From Lewinellaceae bacterium (GTDB lineage: Bacteria; Bacteroidota; Bacteroidia; Chitinophagales; Saprospiraceae): a stretch of 64,000 nucleotides of DNA. Each line of letters starts with the position of its first letter. Position 1 is the first letter of the stretch. A program made the translations under genes and the position numbers. Of this stretch, positions 18,012 through 27,410 are shown one piece after another. Under the pieces are notes generated by a model. It was not told the DNA's origin. It did no database searches and was given only the letters and a program-made list of their open reading frames with translations. The DNA lies in contig JACJYP010000004.1 in assembly GCA_020636045.1 (NCBI GenBank), positions 124,001-188,000 on the forward strand. Reading direction: 5' to 3'.

Positions 18012-19487
18012 TCACCTTATCTCGACCTTGAGTTTGGTATCACCGATGGTGATAATATCGTTCGAATGGATGGGGCTGCCGCTCTCGTCGGTTTCCAATG
18101 AATTTACCAGCACTCCGTTTTTTGAGAGGTGCCAGCGAAAGTCTCCATCCTTGTCGTACCATTGGCCGTCGCGAATAAACCACATGGCTTTATCGCCTTC
18201 CCGAAGCATTTCAATGGTTGCATGACGCGATGAAATGTACTGTGTGTATTTTTCCAGGATACCGATATCGTTTTTTTCAGGGTCGTGCTGATCGAGCCAG
18301 CCGACAGAAAGCCTGGAGCCGCCTTTTTTGCCGATCAACTCATCAAGGTTATACACCCTGCCGATGTCGTCTCCGTTGATAACCCGCAACAATACCGCGC
18401 CTGTTTGGGATGGTGCTTCCGGATTCCCGGGTTCAAAAGATTGATGTCCCAGCAGATCGAGCATTTCGTCCACATTTTCAAAACGCTGCTCCGGCCTGGG
18501 GTAAATGCACCTGGAAATAAGTTCGGACCAAACCGGATCAATATCGCTTCGATAGTGGCGAATATCTTCATAGTTGCCTTTTTCAGCGCGTTTGTAATAC
18601 TCGTCAACACTGATGTCTTCGTTGGCGCGTGAAAAGGGGAATTGTCCTCCGGAAAAAGTCTCATACATGATCACACCAAATGCATATATATCCATGCGGG
18701 GATTGGTCATTCGTACACTTTCGATGCCTTTTCTCTGTTCCGGCGGGCAGTAATAGGGGGTGCCGAGCGTGCTGTCGAGGTTTCCTTTCCGGTTGATCTG
18801 TGTCATCCGGTTGCGGATATAGGCCGAAATACCGAAATCAGCCACGCGGGGATTGTTGTGCTCGTCGAACAGGATATTGGAAGGCTTCAGGTCGCGATGC
18901 ACCACACCTGCCGCATGCAGGTCACGCAGGCCGCAAAGGATATTGACGGCAATTCGCTTTGCGTCTTCCTCCATGATCCTGCCGCCTTGTATCCTGTGAT
19001 CGAGCGTGCCGTTGGGGCAGTATTCCATCACCATAAAAGGGTTGGCAGAAATAAAGCCCTTGGCAAAAGTGCGAACGATATAGTCAGAATCGATCTGGCC
19101 GACCTGGTACTCGCGTTCGAAGCGTTTGGTAAACTCTTTTTGCTGATCGGGGTGCAACTCGAAGAGGTTCATGATCTTCACTGCGACATTGCCGATGTCT
19201 TCGCGGCCCGATTTTGGACCGCGTGCATGGAAAACCTTGGCAAAGCCCCCTTCCGCAATGAACTGCACGACGGAGTAGTCCCAGTCCGCGTCGCAACGCA
19301 GCAACGAATCCCGGTCGATGTGATAGGGCACGGGAAACTCGAACTGGCCGGAGTGATAGGTGGTGCGGTAGCCTGTGGGATCGGGTTGTCCGCCCGGAGC
19401 GTAAGCCACTTCAAGCGAAGCCTGGCAAGCCTGACAACTGACGGCCTGATCGTCATTCATATAGCCGCATTCTTTACAGCGCTTCAT
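18012..19487 (-). CDS. Cytosolic Ser/Thr kinase with N-terminal zinc ribbon and C-terminal FHA domain
   Basis: This 491-residue protein opens with a zinc ribbon (CKEC at 4-7, CQAC at 18-21). A eukaryote-like kinase domain follows (about 70-350): glycine loop AEGGFAKVF, ATP lysine K104 in VAVKI, catalytic HRDLKPSN (H197, D199) and DFG (217-219), then LGTPYYCPPEQ. The C-terminal 110 residues form an FHA phosphothreonine-binding domain (RLSVG, SSRHATIEM, NGVLVN). No membrane segment is seen, unlike the other two kinases. It is the last gene of the operon and starts 3 bases after the FHA gene before it. An active kinase is expected. Its FHA may dock on its own or a partner's phosphorylated loop. 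Confidence 0.95.
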   Translation of the reverse strand: MKRCKECGYMNDDQAVSCQACQASLEVAYAPGGQPDPTGYRTTYHSGQFEFPVPYHIDRDSLLRCDADWDYSVVQFIAEGGFAKVFHARGPKSGREDIGNVAVKIMNLFELHPDQQKEFTKRFEREYQVGQIDSDYIVRTFAKGFISANPFMVMEYCPNGTLDHRIQGGRIMEEDAKRIAVNILCGLRDLHAAGVVHRDLKPSNILFDEHNNPRVADFGISAYIRNRMTQINRKGNLDSTLGTPYYCPPEQRKGIESVRMTNPRMDIYAFGVIMYETFSGGQFPFSRANEDISVDEYYKRAEKGNYEDIRHYRSDIDPVWSELISRCIYPRPEQRFENVDEMLDLLGHQSFEPGNPEAPSQTGAVLLRVINGDDIGRVYNLDELIGKKGGSRLSVGWLDQHDPEKNDIGILEKYTQYISSRHATIEMLREGDKAMWFIRDGQWYDKDGDFRWHLSKNGVLVNSLETDESGSPIHSNDIITIGDTKLKVEIR

Positions 19488-19490
19488 ACC

Positions 19491-20180
19491 CTACTCTATT
19501 GGTTCAAACCGGTACATTTTATTGCCGAATATGATCACCATTCCCGCCGTCAGCGGCATTTTTCCTGTCACCTGAATAAAAGTGGCCTGGTTGGAACTTT
19601 TGTCAGTGATATACCACTGGCCGTCTTCAAATTCGATATTCGCGTGTGCCTGACCGGATATCGCCATATTGTTCTTGTCAAGGTCTTCCCGGTTCAGATC
19701 AACGGAATCCTGCTGAAACTCCAGCACCTGTTTGCCGCCTTCTTCAAGCAGGCGGAAGCCCAGTACGCCTGAAGCGCCCGCCAGTCCGCCGATCTGGTTG
19801 AGTTGCACCGTTTTTTGCGGCGAACGCACGACCTTGGGTGGATTCTTTTTTTCAGCATTTGACTGATCCGGCACCTCCTGATCAGTACCGCTCAGGAGCG
19901 ACTGGTTGCAATTGGCGCAGATCGTGGCGCTGGCAATATTCGGATAATTACAGTTCCGGCAGACGATCATTTTCTTAGGACTTGGCGTGGGATTGGCTGA
20001 CGAATCGAGAAAAGGACTGGAAGGCGTTGCACCGATCTGTGTTTTTTTCTCCGGGTTGCCCCCCCCCACATTAGTGCCCTGTCGAAGATTAGTGGGACCA
20101 CGCCCCAGCGATTCATTGCAACGCACACATTTTTCGGCATCATCTTCATTCAGATAGTTACAGTTGGGACATCTCAACAT
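19491..20180 (-). CDS. Double zinc-ribbon FHA-domain protein
   Basis: I choose the ATG at 20180 (MLRCPNCNYLN), where the zinc ribbon starts; an upstream ATG at 20213 adds 11 residues. The 229-residue product has two zinc ribbons: CPNC plus CVRC near the N-terminus, and CRNC plus CANC around residues 77-95. A low-complexity linker separates them and a C-terminal FHA domain follows (about 135-229: LGFRLLEEGGK, ISGQAHANIEF, SNQATFIQV). The FHA arginine/serine phosphate-binding core is weaker than usual, so phosphopeptide binding is not certain. It is tightly coupled to the kinase that follows and shares its ribbon, so the pair probably works together. Confidence 0.85.
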   Translation of the reverse strand: MLRCPNCNYLNEDDAEKCVRCNESLGRGPTNLRQGTNVGGGNPEKKTQIGATPSSPFLDSSANPTPSPKKMIVCRNCNYPNIASATICANCNQSLLSGTDQEVPDQSNAEKKNPPKVVRSPQKTVQLNQIGGLAGASGVLGFRLLEEGGKQVLEFQQDSVDLNREDLDKNNMAISGQAHANIEFEDGQWYITDKSSNQATFIQVTGKMPLTAGMVIIFGNKMYRFEPIE

Positions 20181-20237
20181 AAGCAGGAATTTAATTGTAA
20201 TGGAGGACTTCAAATTTCGCAGAAAGCCGGTAGTCGT

Positions 20238-21083
20238 TCAATCGAGGTCAAAAATAGATGTTATTATGAGAGACTTGCCATCAGACTTGGAATTCTGTAT
20301 TTTGAGTGTGTAATTCTTGTTCGCTTCCGTCAGGCATTTCACAGCAGCAAGCGTTTCCGAATCCTCGTCGGAACACACTGTTTTCCCATCAGACATGGTT
20401 TTGATATACAGGTCGACGTCCGCCAGGTTTTTATCGCCGGTAGAGACAATGAAGTGTTCACCGTAACCCATGCGTACATAATCAATGGAAGAAGATCGAT
20501 TGTTGTCAATCACCGCACCATACACACACCATTGTGCTTTTTCTTTCATAAAGTGGAGATTGACGTCTTTTTCTTCGAGCAGGTACTCTCCCACTTCCCG
20601 CAATTTCTGGATAACGATCTTGATATTGTCGATCGGCAAAGTATTGGCATTTTTTTGCATCGTGGCAATAGCACAGAAACTGCCCAGGCTGGCACAGGCA
20701 AACAGCTCGAGTTTGATCGTATATTTTCCGGTAACGGTTGGAGTAAAGGTGATCGCCGGACTGTTGTCGGCGCTATTATCTTTTTTAACAACGTTGTCCT
20801 TACTGTCGGTGATAATAATGTCCAGGTCCACGGCATCATTATCCCCACCGCCCAGGAACTGATATGAAGTATTGGCCTGGAGGTTCATAGTCCAGGAGCA
20901 GGAGTTCGATTCATCGATCCAGGCGCCCATAAAACAAATGCCATCGGTGTAGCCGTAATCGGATACCTGCGCATTGGCAAGCACCCCGGCAAGGGCCTGA
21001 ATCATGTAGTTGCCCTCTTCCCACTTTTGTGCTTCTGCCGTGAGACATAACATCAAGACGAAGGGTAAAAAGATATTTTTCAT
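20238..21083 (-). CDS. Exported protein of unknown function in the kinase operon
   Basis: The 281-residue product has a clear signal peptide (MKNIFLPFVLMLCLTAEAQ). Two similar halves follow. Each has a beta-rich stretch that recalls pre-peptidase C-terminal (PPC) sandwiches: NTSYQFLGGGDNDAVDLDI with TVTGKYTIKLELFAC, and later NLADVDLYIKTM with NKNYTLKIQNSK. Cysteines occur in pairs (CSW, CASLGSFC), which suggests disulfides outside the cytoplasm. I do not recognise the family. It lies between a receptor-like kinase and the FHA gene, so it may be a periplasmic partner or ligand of the kinase TPR domains. That role is inference. Confidence 0.75.
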   Translation of the reverse strand: MKNIFLPFVLMLCLTAEAQKWEEGNYMIQALAGVLANAQVSDYGYTDGICFMGAWIDESNSCSWTMNLQANTSYQFLGGGDNDAVDLDIIITDSKDNVVKKDNSADNSPAITFTPTVTGKYTIKLELFACASLGSFCAIATMQKNANTLPIDNIKIVIQKLREVGEYLLEEKDVNLHFMKEKAQWCVYGAVIDNNRSSSIDYVRMGYGEHFIVSTGDKNLADVDLYIKTMSDGKTVCSDEDSETLAAVKCLTEANKNYTLKIQNSKSDGKSLIITSIFDLD

Positions 21084-21119
21084 ATTGGAACCATTTAGGG
21101 GATGAGTGATTAAGCGATT

Positions 21120-23048
21120 TTACAGCCGCTGCACCAGTTTGATGGCAGCCGATTGCTTGGACGAGTACCAAAGCCCTTTGCTCTTCACACAACTTTCAAA
21201 AGTCGAACGGCCGAAGCAGGGTTCCAGTTCCGTCGCTTTTTGAAGATATGCTTTGGATTTGTCATAGTCGCCCAACTTGTATAATGTGATAGCCATGCCA
21301 ATATAGGTGTCTGATTGGCTGCTTTTATCGCGGTTGCTAAGCGTAAGTGCCTTGGAGAATTTTTTCTTGGCATCCTCATAACTTCCATAGTCGAAAAGGG
21401 CGAAGCCGTAGTTGTTATAGGTCTCGTCGCAACCCTTGTTGGTGGCATTCCTGTAATCGGGTATTGCGCTGGACAAGTTGCCCGACTGGTGATATGCCAG
21501 CGCCCGGGCTGAGTAGTTATTGCAGTTGGAAGGATCCAGGTTGATCGCCCGCGTCAGATCGGAGATAGCACTGGAATAATGATCCAACGAAAGGTGTGCA
21601 CTTCCACGCAGGTAATATGCCCTCCAGTCACTCGTATTTGAACGCATATATTCATTCAAGGTATTGATGGCGTTGGTGTATTTTCTATTGTCAAATTCAT
21701 CAACGGCATCTTTGAACAATTGCTCCTGCGATCGCGTAGGTTTTTCCGGCTCGGGCTTCTTAATGACGGGTGGGTCACTTGTCAATGTGGTCTTCGGTTG
21801 TTCCTGCTTAAGGGGTTCCACTTTTGGTGGCTCCTCTTTAACGGGTTCTGTTTCCTTAGACACAAGTGTTTGCTGGGTGTCAATTGGCGTATCCGGTTTA
21901 GGTTGTTCAACAAGCGATTCCTTCGGAACCTCGGGTAGCGGGTTTTCAACACTAGCTGTTGTATTGGACGGCTCACTCACCATATCATACACCACAAAAC
22001 CGACAAAGAGAAGCGCCACCAGTGCCAGGGCGCCCATGGCAATCCTGAATGTATTGTTTCCCGAGCCTGCTTTCGGAGGGGGCGTATGGCGCGTGGCCTG
22101 CTCGGCCGGCACAGCGGCCGTTCCCGACATGGCCTGCGAGGTGCCGGCAGGGGTTTCGTGGCTCCCGGAACGCGGCACGGTACGGCGCACGTATTCCTCT
22201 TCCGGAATGAACTCCGTAATTTCTTCCCAGAAACCGTTTTTCAAAAAATGATCGGCATAGGCTTCCAGTCTCGCGGCCGTAGGGCGTTCCAGCGGACCCT
22301 TGTTCAGGCAGGCATGGATCAGTTGTTCCAGTCGGCGGGAATAAAAAGTAGTGTCGATCGAAGGTTTCGGATACCCTCTGATCACGTTATCGCCCAGTGA
22401 TACGCCTTCCGGAAAAATGCCTTTGCAAACCTCGTACAGCGTTACGCCAAGTGAAAAAATGTCGGATTGCGCATTTACGTCGTCGCCCTGTATCTTTTCC
22501 GGAGAGCGGTAGTTGAACGTTTCCCCCCGCAGGCGCGAAGCGCGCAGAAAGGTGTTGCGCATTTTGGCGGAAATACCGAAATCTGCTAGGTGGAAGTCGC
22601 CCCGGCCGTCGATCAGCATATTATCCGGTTTGATATCATTGTGCAGCACCTGGTGGCTTTCGAGCACGCGCAGGCCGCGGCCGATCTGATATACGATCTT
22701 TCCGATCTCTTCCTCCGGAAGCCGCCCCTGTTTTCTGATCTTGTTTTCCAGCGACCCTCCTTCCATAAAAGGCAATACCAGGCACGGGGAATTGCCGTAA
22801 TCGAACTGATCGGTCGGCGTCAGCAATTGCTCGTCATTGAGTTCGCGCGTGTTCTCATATTCGATCCGGAATGTTTCGAGTTCTTCTTCCGTCAGGCCGC
22901 TGTTGGACACAAAAATCTTCATAGCCACCTCGGCATCGGCATTTTGACGATCCCTGGCGAGCCAGACCTGCGAGAATCCTCCTTTTCCAATGAACTTGAC
23001 CAGTTCATAGCGATCGTTAAGTACGAGACCTTCTTCTATGGTTTTCAT
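21120..23048 (-). CDS. Transmembrane Ser/Thr kinase with extracytoplasmic TPR domain
   Basis: This 642-residue protein has an N-terminal kinase domain (about 14-270): glycine loop GKGGFSQVW, ATP lysine K44 in VAMKI, catalytic loop HNDIKPDN (136-143), DFG (156-158). The usual HRD arginine is asparagine, so activation-loop control may differ. After a short linker comes one membrane helix (IAMGALALVALLFVGFVVY, near 330-350). A long Pro/Lys/Glu-rich spacer (about 365-440) leads to four or five TPR units up to the C-terminus. The layout puts the kinase in the cytosol and the TPRs outside, like a receptor kinase. Its operon neighbours are a second such kinase and an exported protein. Confidence 0.94.
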   Translation of the reverse strand: MKTIEEGLVLNDRYELVKFIGKGGFSQVWLARDRQNADAEVAMKIFVSNSGLTEEELETFRIEYENTRELNDEQLLTPTDQFDYGNSPCLVLPFMEGGSLENKIRKQGRLPEEEIGKIVYQIGRGLRVLESHQVLHNDIKPDNMLIDGRGDFHLADFGISAKMRNTFLRASRLRGETFNYRSPEKIQGDDVNAQSDIFSLGVTLYEVCKGIFPEGVSLGDNVIRGYPKPSIDTTFYSRRLEQLIHACLNKGPLERPTAARLEAYADHFLKNGFWEEITEFIPEEEYVRRTVPRSGSHETPAGTSQAMSGTAAVPAEQATRHTPPPKAGSGNNTFRIAMGALALVALLFVGFVVYDMVSEPSNTTASVENPLPEVPKESLVEQPKPDTPIDTQQTLVSKETEPVKEEPPKVEPLKQEQPKTTLTSDPPVIKKPEPEKPTRSQEQLFKDAVDEFDNRKYTNAINTLNEYMRSNTSDWRAYYLRGSAHLSLDHYSSAISDLTRAINLDPSNCNNYSARALAYHQSGNLSSAIPDYRNATNKGCDETYNNYGFALFDYGSYEDAKKKFSKALTLSNRDKSSQSDTYIGMAITLYKLGDYDKSKAYLQKATELEPCFGRSTFESCVKSKGLWYSSKQSAAIKLVQRL

Positions 23049-23100
23049 GGATGGTGATTCTATTGATGAATGAATGTGTTCAAAATCGATGGTGCGGTTC

Positions 23101-24879
23101 CTACTCGTTTTTCACCCGTACTACAAGGTCGTTGTACCGCTTTTCAAGACCTTCCACACAGGTTTCCAGGTTTTTGACAAAATTCTCTGGGATCGTGGAG
23201 CGCAGTACCGACACCTCGCCGTTGTCGGCCGTCAGCCTGCAATAGCCCCGGTTATCCTGGCTGAGCGAACTCAGGATCAGGGAGTTGTAAGGGTTGCTCA
23301 GGTTTTCCACATCCTTTGTACTTACCTGATATTCAGCCGCAAGCGTTTTCATTCCCTCGCTTGCTTTCCGGCGTCTGTTTTCGATATCCTGCAGGCGGCG
23401 TTGCGCTTCATCCTTATCAACCGATTGTCCTTTGAACCAGTCTTTGCGATTGGACTCAAGGGCAATAGCCGAACTGTCCGCCGTTTTGGTGTGCTCCTGA
23501 ACGACCAGTTTGAAACGGGTAAAACGGATCAGATTAGCCACGCCGGAATCACCGGGATGGTAAGTGTAAGCCATTTGCAGCAACTGACTGGCCTGGGCAT
23601 AGTCGTTCTGGCGCAAGGCCTGCATACCCTTCAGATAGTGATCGTCGAAGTTTTTCTCTCGGTAAAAAATAAACCCGGCAAATCCGATCACGCCGAGTAT
23701 AAGCAGGCTGACCAGGTTCGCAACGATGTTGAACCGCCTTTTTTTGCGTACAGGCGCCGGGCGCGACGGTCGGGTCGGCTTTTCGGCGTGCGCCACAGGT
23801 TCCGGTTGTTTGTGCTTGCGGATCGCTTCCTGACAGCGCTCCATCTTTTCTTTTGCGCTGCCGGCGGCAGGGTTAAGGCGCAATGCTTCTTCGTATTTCG
23901 ACCGCGCTTCCCTGAACTGCCCGTCGCGAAACAGGCGGTCGCCCTCCGCTTCAGCCGTTTGCCACCTCGGCGTCACCTTCACCGGCGGCGCTTCCCAGTA
24001 GCCTTTTTCCAGGTAGCGCTGCGCCGCCTGTTCGAGTTCTTCCGTGGTCGGTCGCGCATGCGGGTCGGGATGCATGCAAGCCTCTGCCCATTGGCTGAAT
24101 CGCCGGCTGAACCCGGCAGGTAGTTCAGGCACTTCCACGCCGCTGCGTAACAATGCCGCGCCGCCTTCACCCCGCCAGGGCAGTTGGCCGGTCGCAAGTT
24201 CATATATAGTCACGCCCAGGGAAAACACGTCTGAGCGCTCGGAGTAGACGGGCGTTTTTCCATATAATTCGGGAGCAGCATAGGCAGGAGCAAGCCCCTC
24301 GATCGGCTGCCCTTTTTTTCCGCCCGATTTCGGCAAGGCCTGTGTCATCCTGCGCCGGTCAATCGAATTACGCTGAATCGTAACACGTGTCTGGGTAGAA
24401 ATGCCGAAGTCGGTCAGCAGGTATTCGCCTGAATCGCCGATCAGTATATTGCCGGGCTTGATATCGTTGTGCAGAATTCTGGGGGTTCTCGTATGTAAAT
24501 AGTGTAGTGCGCCTCCGATCTGCGATAGCAGGCGTGCCAGTTGGTCTTCATCCAGCAAGCGTTTCTCCTGGATCGCCGTATCCAGCGAGCCCCTGTGGCA
24601 GAACGGCATTACCAGATAGGGGTAATGTTCGTCATGCACGCCGTGCCCTTCAATTGGAAGGATGTTCGGGTGTTCGAGTTCTTTCGAGCGCTCGTGTTCG
24701 GCCAGGGCCATGCTCACCACCGAGTCGGAGAGGCCGCTGTCGGGCGACAGGATTTTCACCGCTTTGGTGCCGCCCTGTTGGGTATCGCTGGCTTGCCATA
24801 CCTCGGCAAAGCCCCCCTTCCCTGCCCGGGAAATGAGGCGATAACGCCGGTCTATCAATGTTGATTTTTGGAAGGTCAT
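23101..24879 (-). CDS. Transmembrane Ser/Thr kinase with TPR segments
   Basis: The 592-residue product has a kinase domain (about 12-285) with GKGGFAEVW, ATP lysine K42 in KAVKI, the catalytic loop HNDIKPGN (137-144) and DFG (157-159). As in its neighbour, HRD is HND. An insert rich in Arg/Lys/Gly (IDRRRMTQALPKSGGKKG) interrupts the activation region. A TPR-like pair (about 305-350) lies before the membrane helix VANLVSLLILGVIGFAGFIFY (near 388-408). A second helical region with further TPR-like repeats follows outside. It is probably a paralogue of the kinase at 21120 that senses something different. Confidence 0.94.
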   Translation of the reverse strand: MTFQKSTLIDRRYRLISRAGKGGFAEVWQASDTQQGGTKAVKILSPDSGLSDSVVSMALAEHERSKELEHPNILPIEGHGVHDEHYPYLVMPFCHRGSLDTAIQEKRLLDEDQLARLLSQIGGALHYLHTRTPRILHNDIKPGNILIGDSGEYLLTDFGISTQTRVTIQRNSIDRRRMTQALPKSGGKKGQPIEGLAPAYAAPELYGKTPVYSERSDVFSLGVTIYELATGQLPWRGEGGAALLRSGVEVPELPAGFSRRFSQWAEACMHPDPHARPTTEELEQAAQRYLEKGYWEAPPVKVTPRWQTAEAEGDRLFRDGQFREARSKYEEALRLNPAAGSAKEKMERCQEAIRKHKQPEPVAHAEKPTRPSRPAPVRKKRRFNIVANLVSLLILGVIGFAGFIFYREKNFDDHYLKGMQALRQNDYAQASQLLQMAYTYHPGDSGVANLIRFTRFKLVVQEHTKTADSSAIALESNRKDWFKGQSVDKDEAQRRLQDIENRRRKASEGMKTLAAEYQVSTKDVENLSNPYNSLILSSLSQDNRGYCRLTADNGEVSVLRSTIPENFVKNLETCVEGLEKRYNDLVVRVKNE

Positions 24880-24945
24880 GTCGGTTGGCTATTACTGTTA
24901 AATCATCAAGAGGTTTTTTGCTGTGAACAAAAAAATGGTTGCGAA

Positions 24946-26403
24946 TTAATTCCCTCCTTCAGGAGGAAGGGGGGTAAACTTTTTATTCAGGCTTTCCATT
25001 GCTTTCAACGCAGCAACTACACTCTCTGGATTGAGGTCTTCACTTTCTGCCCATTTTCTGATGTCTTCACATTCCATTCCCTGCTTTTTGCATTCTTCAC
25101 TAAAGTTCTTGCTCTTTAGCTTGTTCAGTATGGCAGCAGAATCATCGAGTTTGGGTTTGGGACTTGAAGGCAATGTATTTTTGGGCGTATTGATCTTATC
25201 CCCGGCCTTGGCTACATCATCTTGTATAGGAGTTTGAGATGCTTCCCTGTTTGGGGCTTGATTTGTTTTGACTATTGGTTGATTGCCCAAAGGTTTCTGT
25301 GTAGTAGTCGGGGCTTTTTGGAGTTCATCCACATCTTTCGATTGGCCGTCAAAAACTTCAGAAATTGACTTCTTCGGCTCCAATATCGTATCTGCGTTTA
25401 ATTTTGATCCCTCAAGCGAACCAATGTCTTGTATTGACATCGAGTCGTACAGGAAAAGGCCCGCCAATGCAAACGCTGCTACCATAACAAGGCCGAACAA
25501 TATCCATTGCTGCTTGGAAATAGCAGCAGTTTTTCGCGCACCTCCGCCGAATTCCAGGGTCTTGGGTGTACTTTCCTTAAAGGCGCGTTCTGCCAAAGGG
25601 GCTCCTGTCAGTTTGAGCACATCGGAAACAATGACGGTCACGTTATCATGCCCGCCTGCTGCATTGGCTGCCCTGACCAGGCTGTCGCAAACGAGTTTTG
25701 GAGAGCTTCCACCGGGGTCCACTGCAATCTGCTCGATGTCGCGATCGCTGATCATGGAATTGAGCCCGTCGCTGCAAAGGATCAGGCGGTCTCCTTCCTG
25801 GAGCCTGCGCAGTTCCACTTCGGGTCGGGGGTCCTGCCCTTCGTCGCCCAGGCATTGGGTAATGATATTACTATGGTCGTCGAGCCGGGCTTTTTCAGCA
25901 AGGTCGCTATCGTAGCCCCCCGAGAGGTATTGTTCCCAGACGTGTGAATGATCACGTGTGACCAGTTCGAACCCCCTGTTCCTACTCTGTACATAGCAAC
26001 GGCTGTCGCCACTCCATCCGATGAATGCCTTGCCGTCGTAGACCCATACAACCACAGCGGTGGTCCCCATTCCCTGACGTCTGGGGTTGCGGCGGGCATC
26101 TTCTACAATGGCATAGTGTGCATCCAGAAGGAATTTTTTGATCAGGTTGGTGATCTCCACATCGTGATACTCATGCATCGGCAAACTTGAAAACGCGCGT
26201 TTGACCGATTCTACTGCGATTCCCGATGCTATTTCACCTGCTTCCGCCCCCCCCATTCCATCTGCTACCATCAACAAGGTGCCGGGGCCTGTCGAGTTGT
26301 TATTGACTCCCGCTTCATTGTGAAGCGTGTAATTATCCTCGTTGTTGTTGCGCACCATCCCCTTGTTGGTGAGTGCGCTGGTATTGAGAATAGCAGAGAT
26401 CAT
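24946..26403 (-). CDS. PP2C-type Ser/Thr phosphatase with membrane anchor
   Basis: This 485-residue protein has a full PPM/PP2C domain (about 1-265). Metal and catalytic motifs are present: RNNNEDN (D23), VADGMGGAEAGE (D48), FIGWSGDSRCYV, LILCSDGL and GHDNVTVIVSD. A membrane helix follows (WILFGLVMVAAFALAGLFLY, near 300-320). The remaining 165 residues outside are Pro/Lys-rich with a helical end. It should remove phosphate from Ser/Thr on the kinases and their targets, so it is the likely off-switch of the operon. The exported tail has no recognised fold. Confidence 0.95.
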   Translation of the reverse strand: MISAILNTSALTNKGMVRNNNEDNYTLHNEAGVNNNSTGPGTLLMVADGMGGAEAGEIASGIAVESVKRAFSSLPMHEYHDVEITNLIKKFLLDAHYAIVEDARRNPRRQGMGTTAVVVWVYDGKAFIGWSGDSRCYVQSRNRGFELVTRDHSHVWEQYLSGGYDSDLAEKARLDDHSNIITQCLGDEGQDPRPEVELRRLQEGDRLILCSDGLNSMISDRDIEQIAVDPGGSSPKLVCDSLVRAANAAGGHDNVTVIVSDVLKLTGAPLAERAFKESTPKTLEFGGGARKTAAISKQQWILFGLVMVAAFALAGLFLYDSMSIQDIGSLEGSKLNADTILEPKKSISEVFDGQSKDVDELQKAPTTTQKPLGNQPIVKTNQAPNREASQTPIQDDVAKAGDKINTPKNTLPSSPKPKLDDSAAILNKLKSKNFSEECKKQGMECEDIRKWAESEDLNPESVVAALKAMESLNKKFTPLPPEGGN

Positions 26404-26496
26404 AATATTCAGTTTGGTGGTGTCAGTAATGGGATAGTCGGGCAGAATAACGAGGCGTAAAGACCATTTGGGTCGGTGTCCCCAAACTACGGAAAA

Positions 26497-27393
26497 TTAC
26501 TGCCTGTTCTTGTTCTTGTTGTTCTCTTTGCTCTTTTTTGTCTTGTCTGCCGGTTCTACTGTGCCACGGGATTCCAGTTTTGGCTTTACCGGCACCAGTC
26601 GCCGCAAATGCCCCCGGCCGTCTTCGGTCGGCTCAAACAGCGCGACCGCTGCAACTTCGACTTTACCGACTGAATAGGATTCCGCGTAATACACGCCCCC
26701 GAGTATGGTCCTGTCCTCCTTCCAGTCAAACCTGATCTCGGCGCCGTCATCATGGCTCCAGGCCGTGTCGACCGGTATTGCCGTTGCCTTGATCTCGGGC
26801 GCCGCTTCCATGTCCCTGGCAACATGATAAACCAGTAGGCGCCCGCGTCTTGAGGCGTCATTCGACACCGGGAAGGCGCCACTGATGGCGATTGATTGGG
26901 CAGCAGGTACGGCCCCCAATGTATTCAGGCCATTTTTAGTAGCCTCATAAAGCGTATCGGCTGTTTTTAGCGTATCGCCGACAATGTTCAAAAGCAAAGG
27001 CGGATCGGGATAAGGCTGCAGGCTGTCAAGGTCGGAGGCATCCAGGTTGGAAAAGTTTTCGTCATTTTCCCAGGGCTTCGCCATTTTTCCAAAGGTATAT
27101 AGCTTCTCTCCGGCTGCAATGGCGATGCCTTTTTCTCTGCCGAAATATTCTTTGTTCTGTATGCCATACAATTTGCCGGTCGCTTTGCTTTTCAGCAAAT
27201 AGTCCTGACGGAGGTAGTAAATTGCTCCATCGGTGATCCTGAACAGATAGTCATCGGTACCGGCGGTGTTGCTGCTGGTATTTTTGATCAGGGTTGATTT
27301 CACAAATTGCTGCAAGGCGCTGTCAAGCGGTTGTGAAAACGAGGTACCTGACAGCAAAAACAACAAGCCGATAAAATAAATGCGATGTCTCAT
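26497..27393 (-). CDS. Exported protein of unknown function in the kinase operon
   Basis: The 298-residue product has a signal peptide (MRHRIYFIGLLFLLSGTSFSQ). The body is mixed alpha/beta, with segments such as DYLFRITDGAIYYLRQDYLL, AIAAGEKLYTFGK and AEIRFDWKEDRTILGGVYYAESY. It ends in a strongly basic tail (KTKKSKENNKNKNRQ). No catalytic motif stands out and I do not recognise a family. It starts 17 bases after the FHA-protease gene and is probably co-translated with it. A 93-base gap with a weak hairpin (26467-26486) separates it from the phosphatase. A role as substrate or partner of the protease is inference. Confidence 0.75.
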   Translation of the reverse strand: MRHRIYFIGLLFLLSGTSFSQPLDSALQQFVKSTLIKNTSSNTAGTDDYLFRITDGAIYYLRQDYLLKSKATGKLYGIQNKEYFGREKGIAIAAGEKLYTFGKMAKPWENDENFSNLDASDLDSLQPYPDPPLLLNIVGDTLKTADTLYEATKNGLNTLGAVPAAQSIAISGAFPVSNDASRRGRLLVYHVARDMEAAPEIKATAIPVDTAWSHDDGAEIRFDWKEDRTILGGVYYAESYSVGKVEVAAVALFEPTEDGRGHLRRLVPVKPKLESRGTVEPADKTKKSKENNKNKNRQ

Positions 27394-27410
27394 ATGGTTG
27401 ATTTGAAGTA

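Noticed and set aside
18642..19772. Long plus-strand open frame of 376 codons opposite the zinc-ribbon kinase
   Set aside because: It is antisense to a clear kinase with all motifs, has no recognisable domain, and reflects codon bias of the opposite strand. The same holds for 23074-24123, 56324-57538 and 62737-63678.
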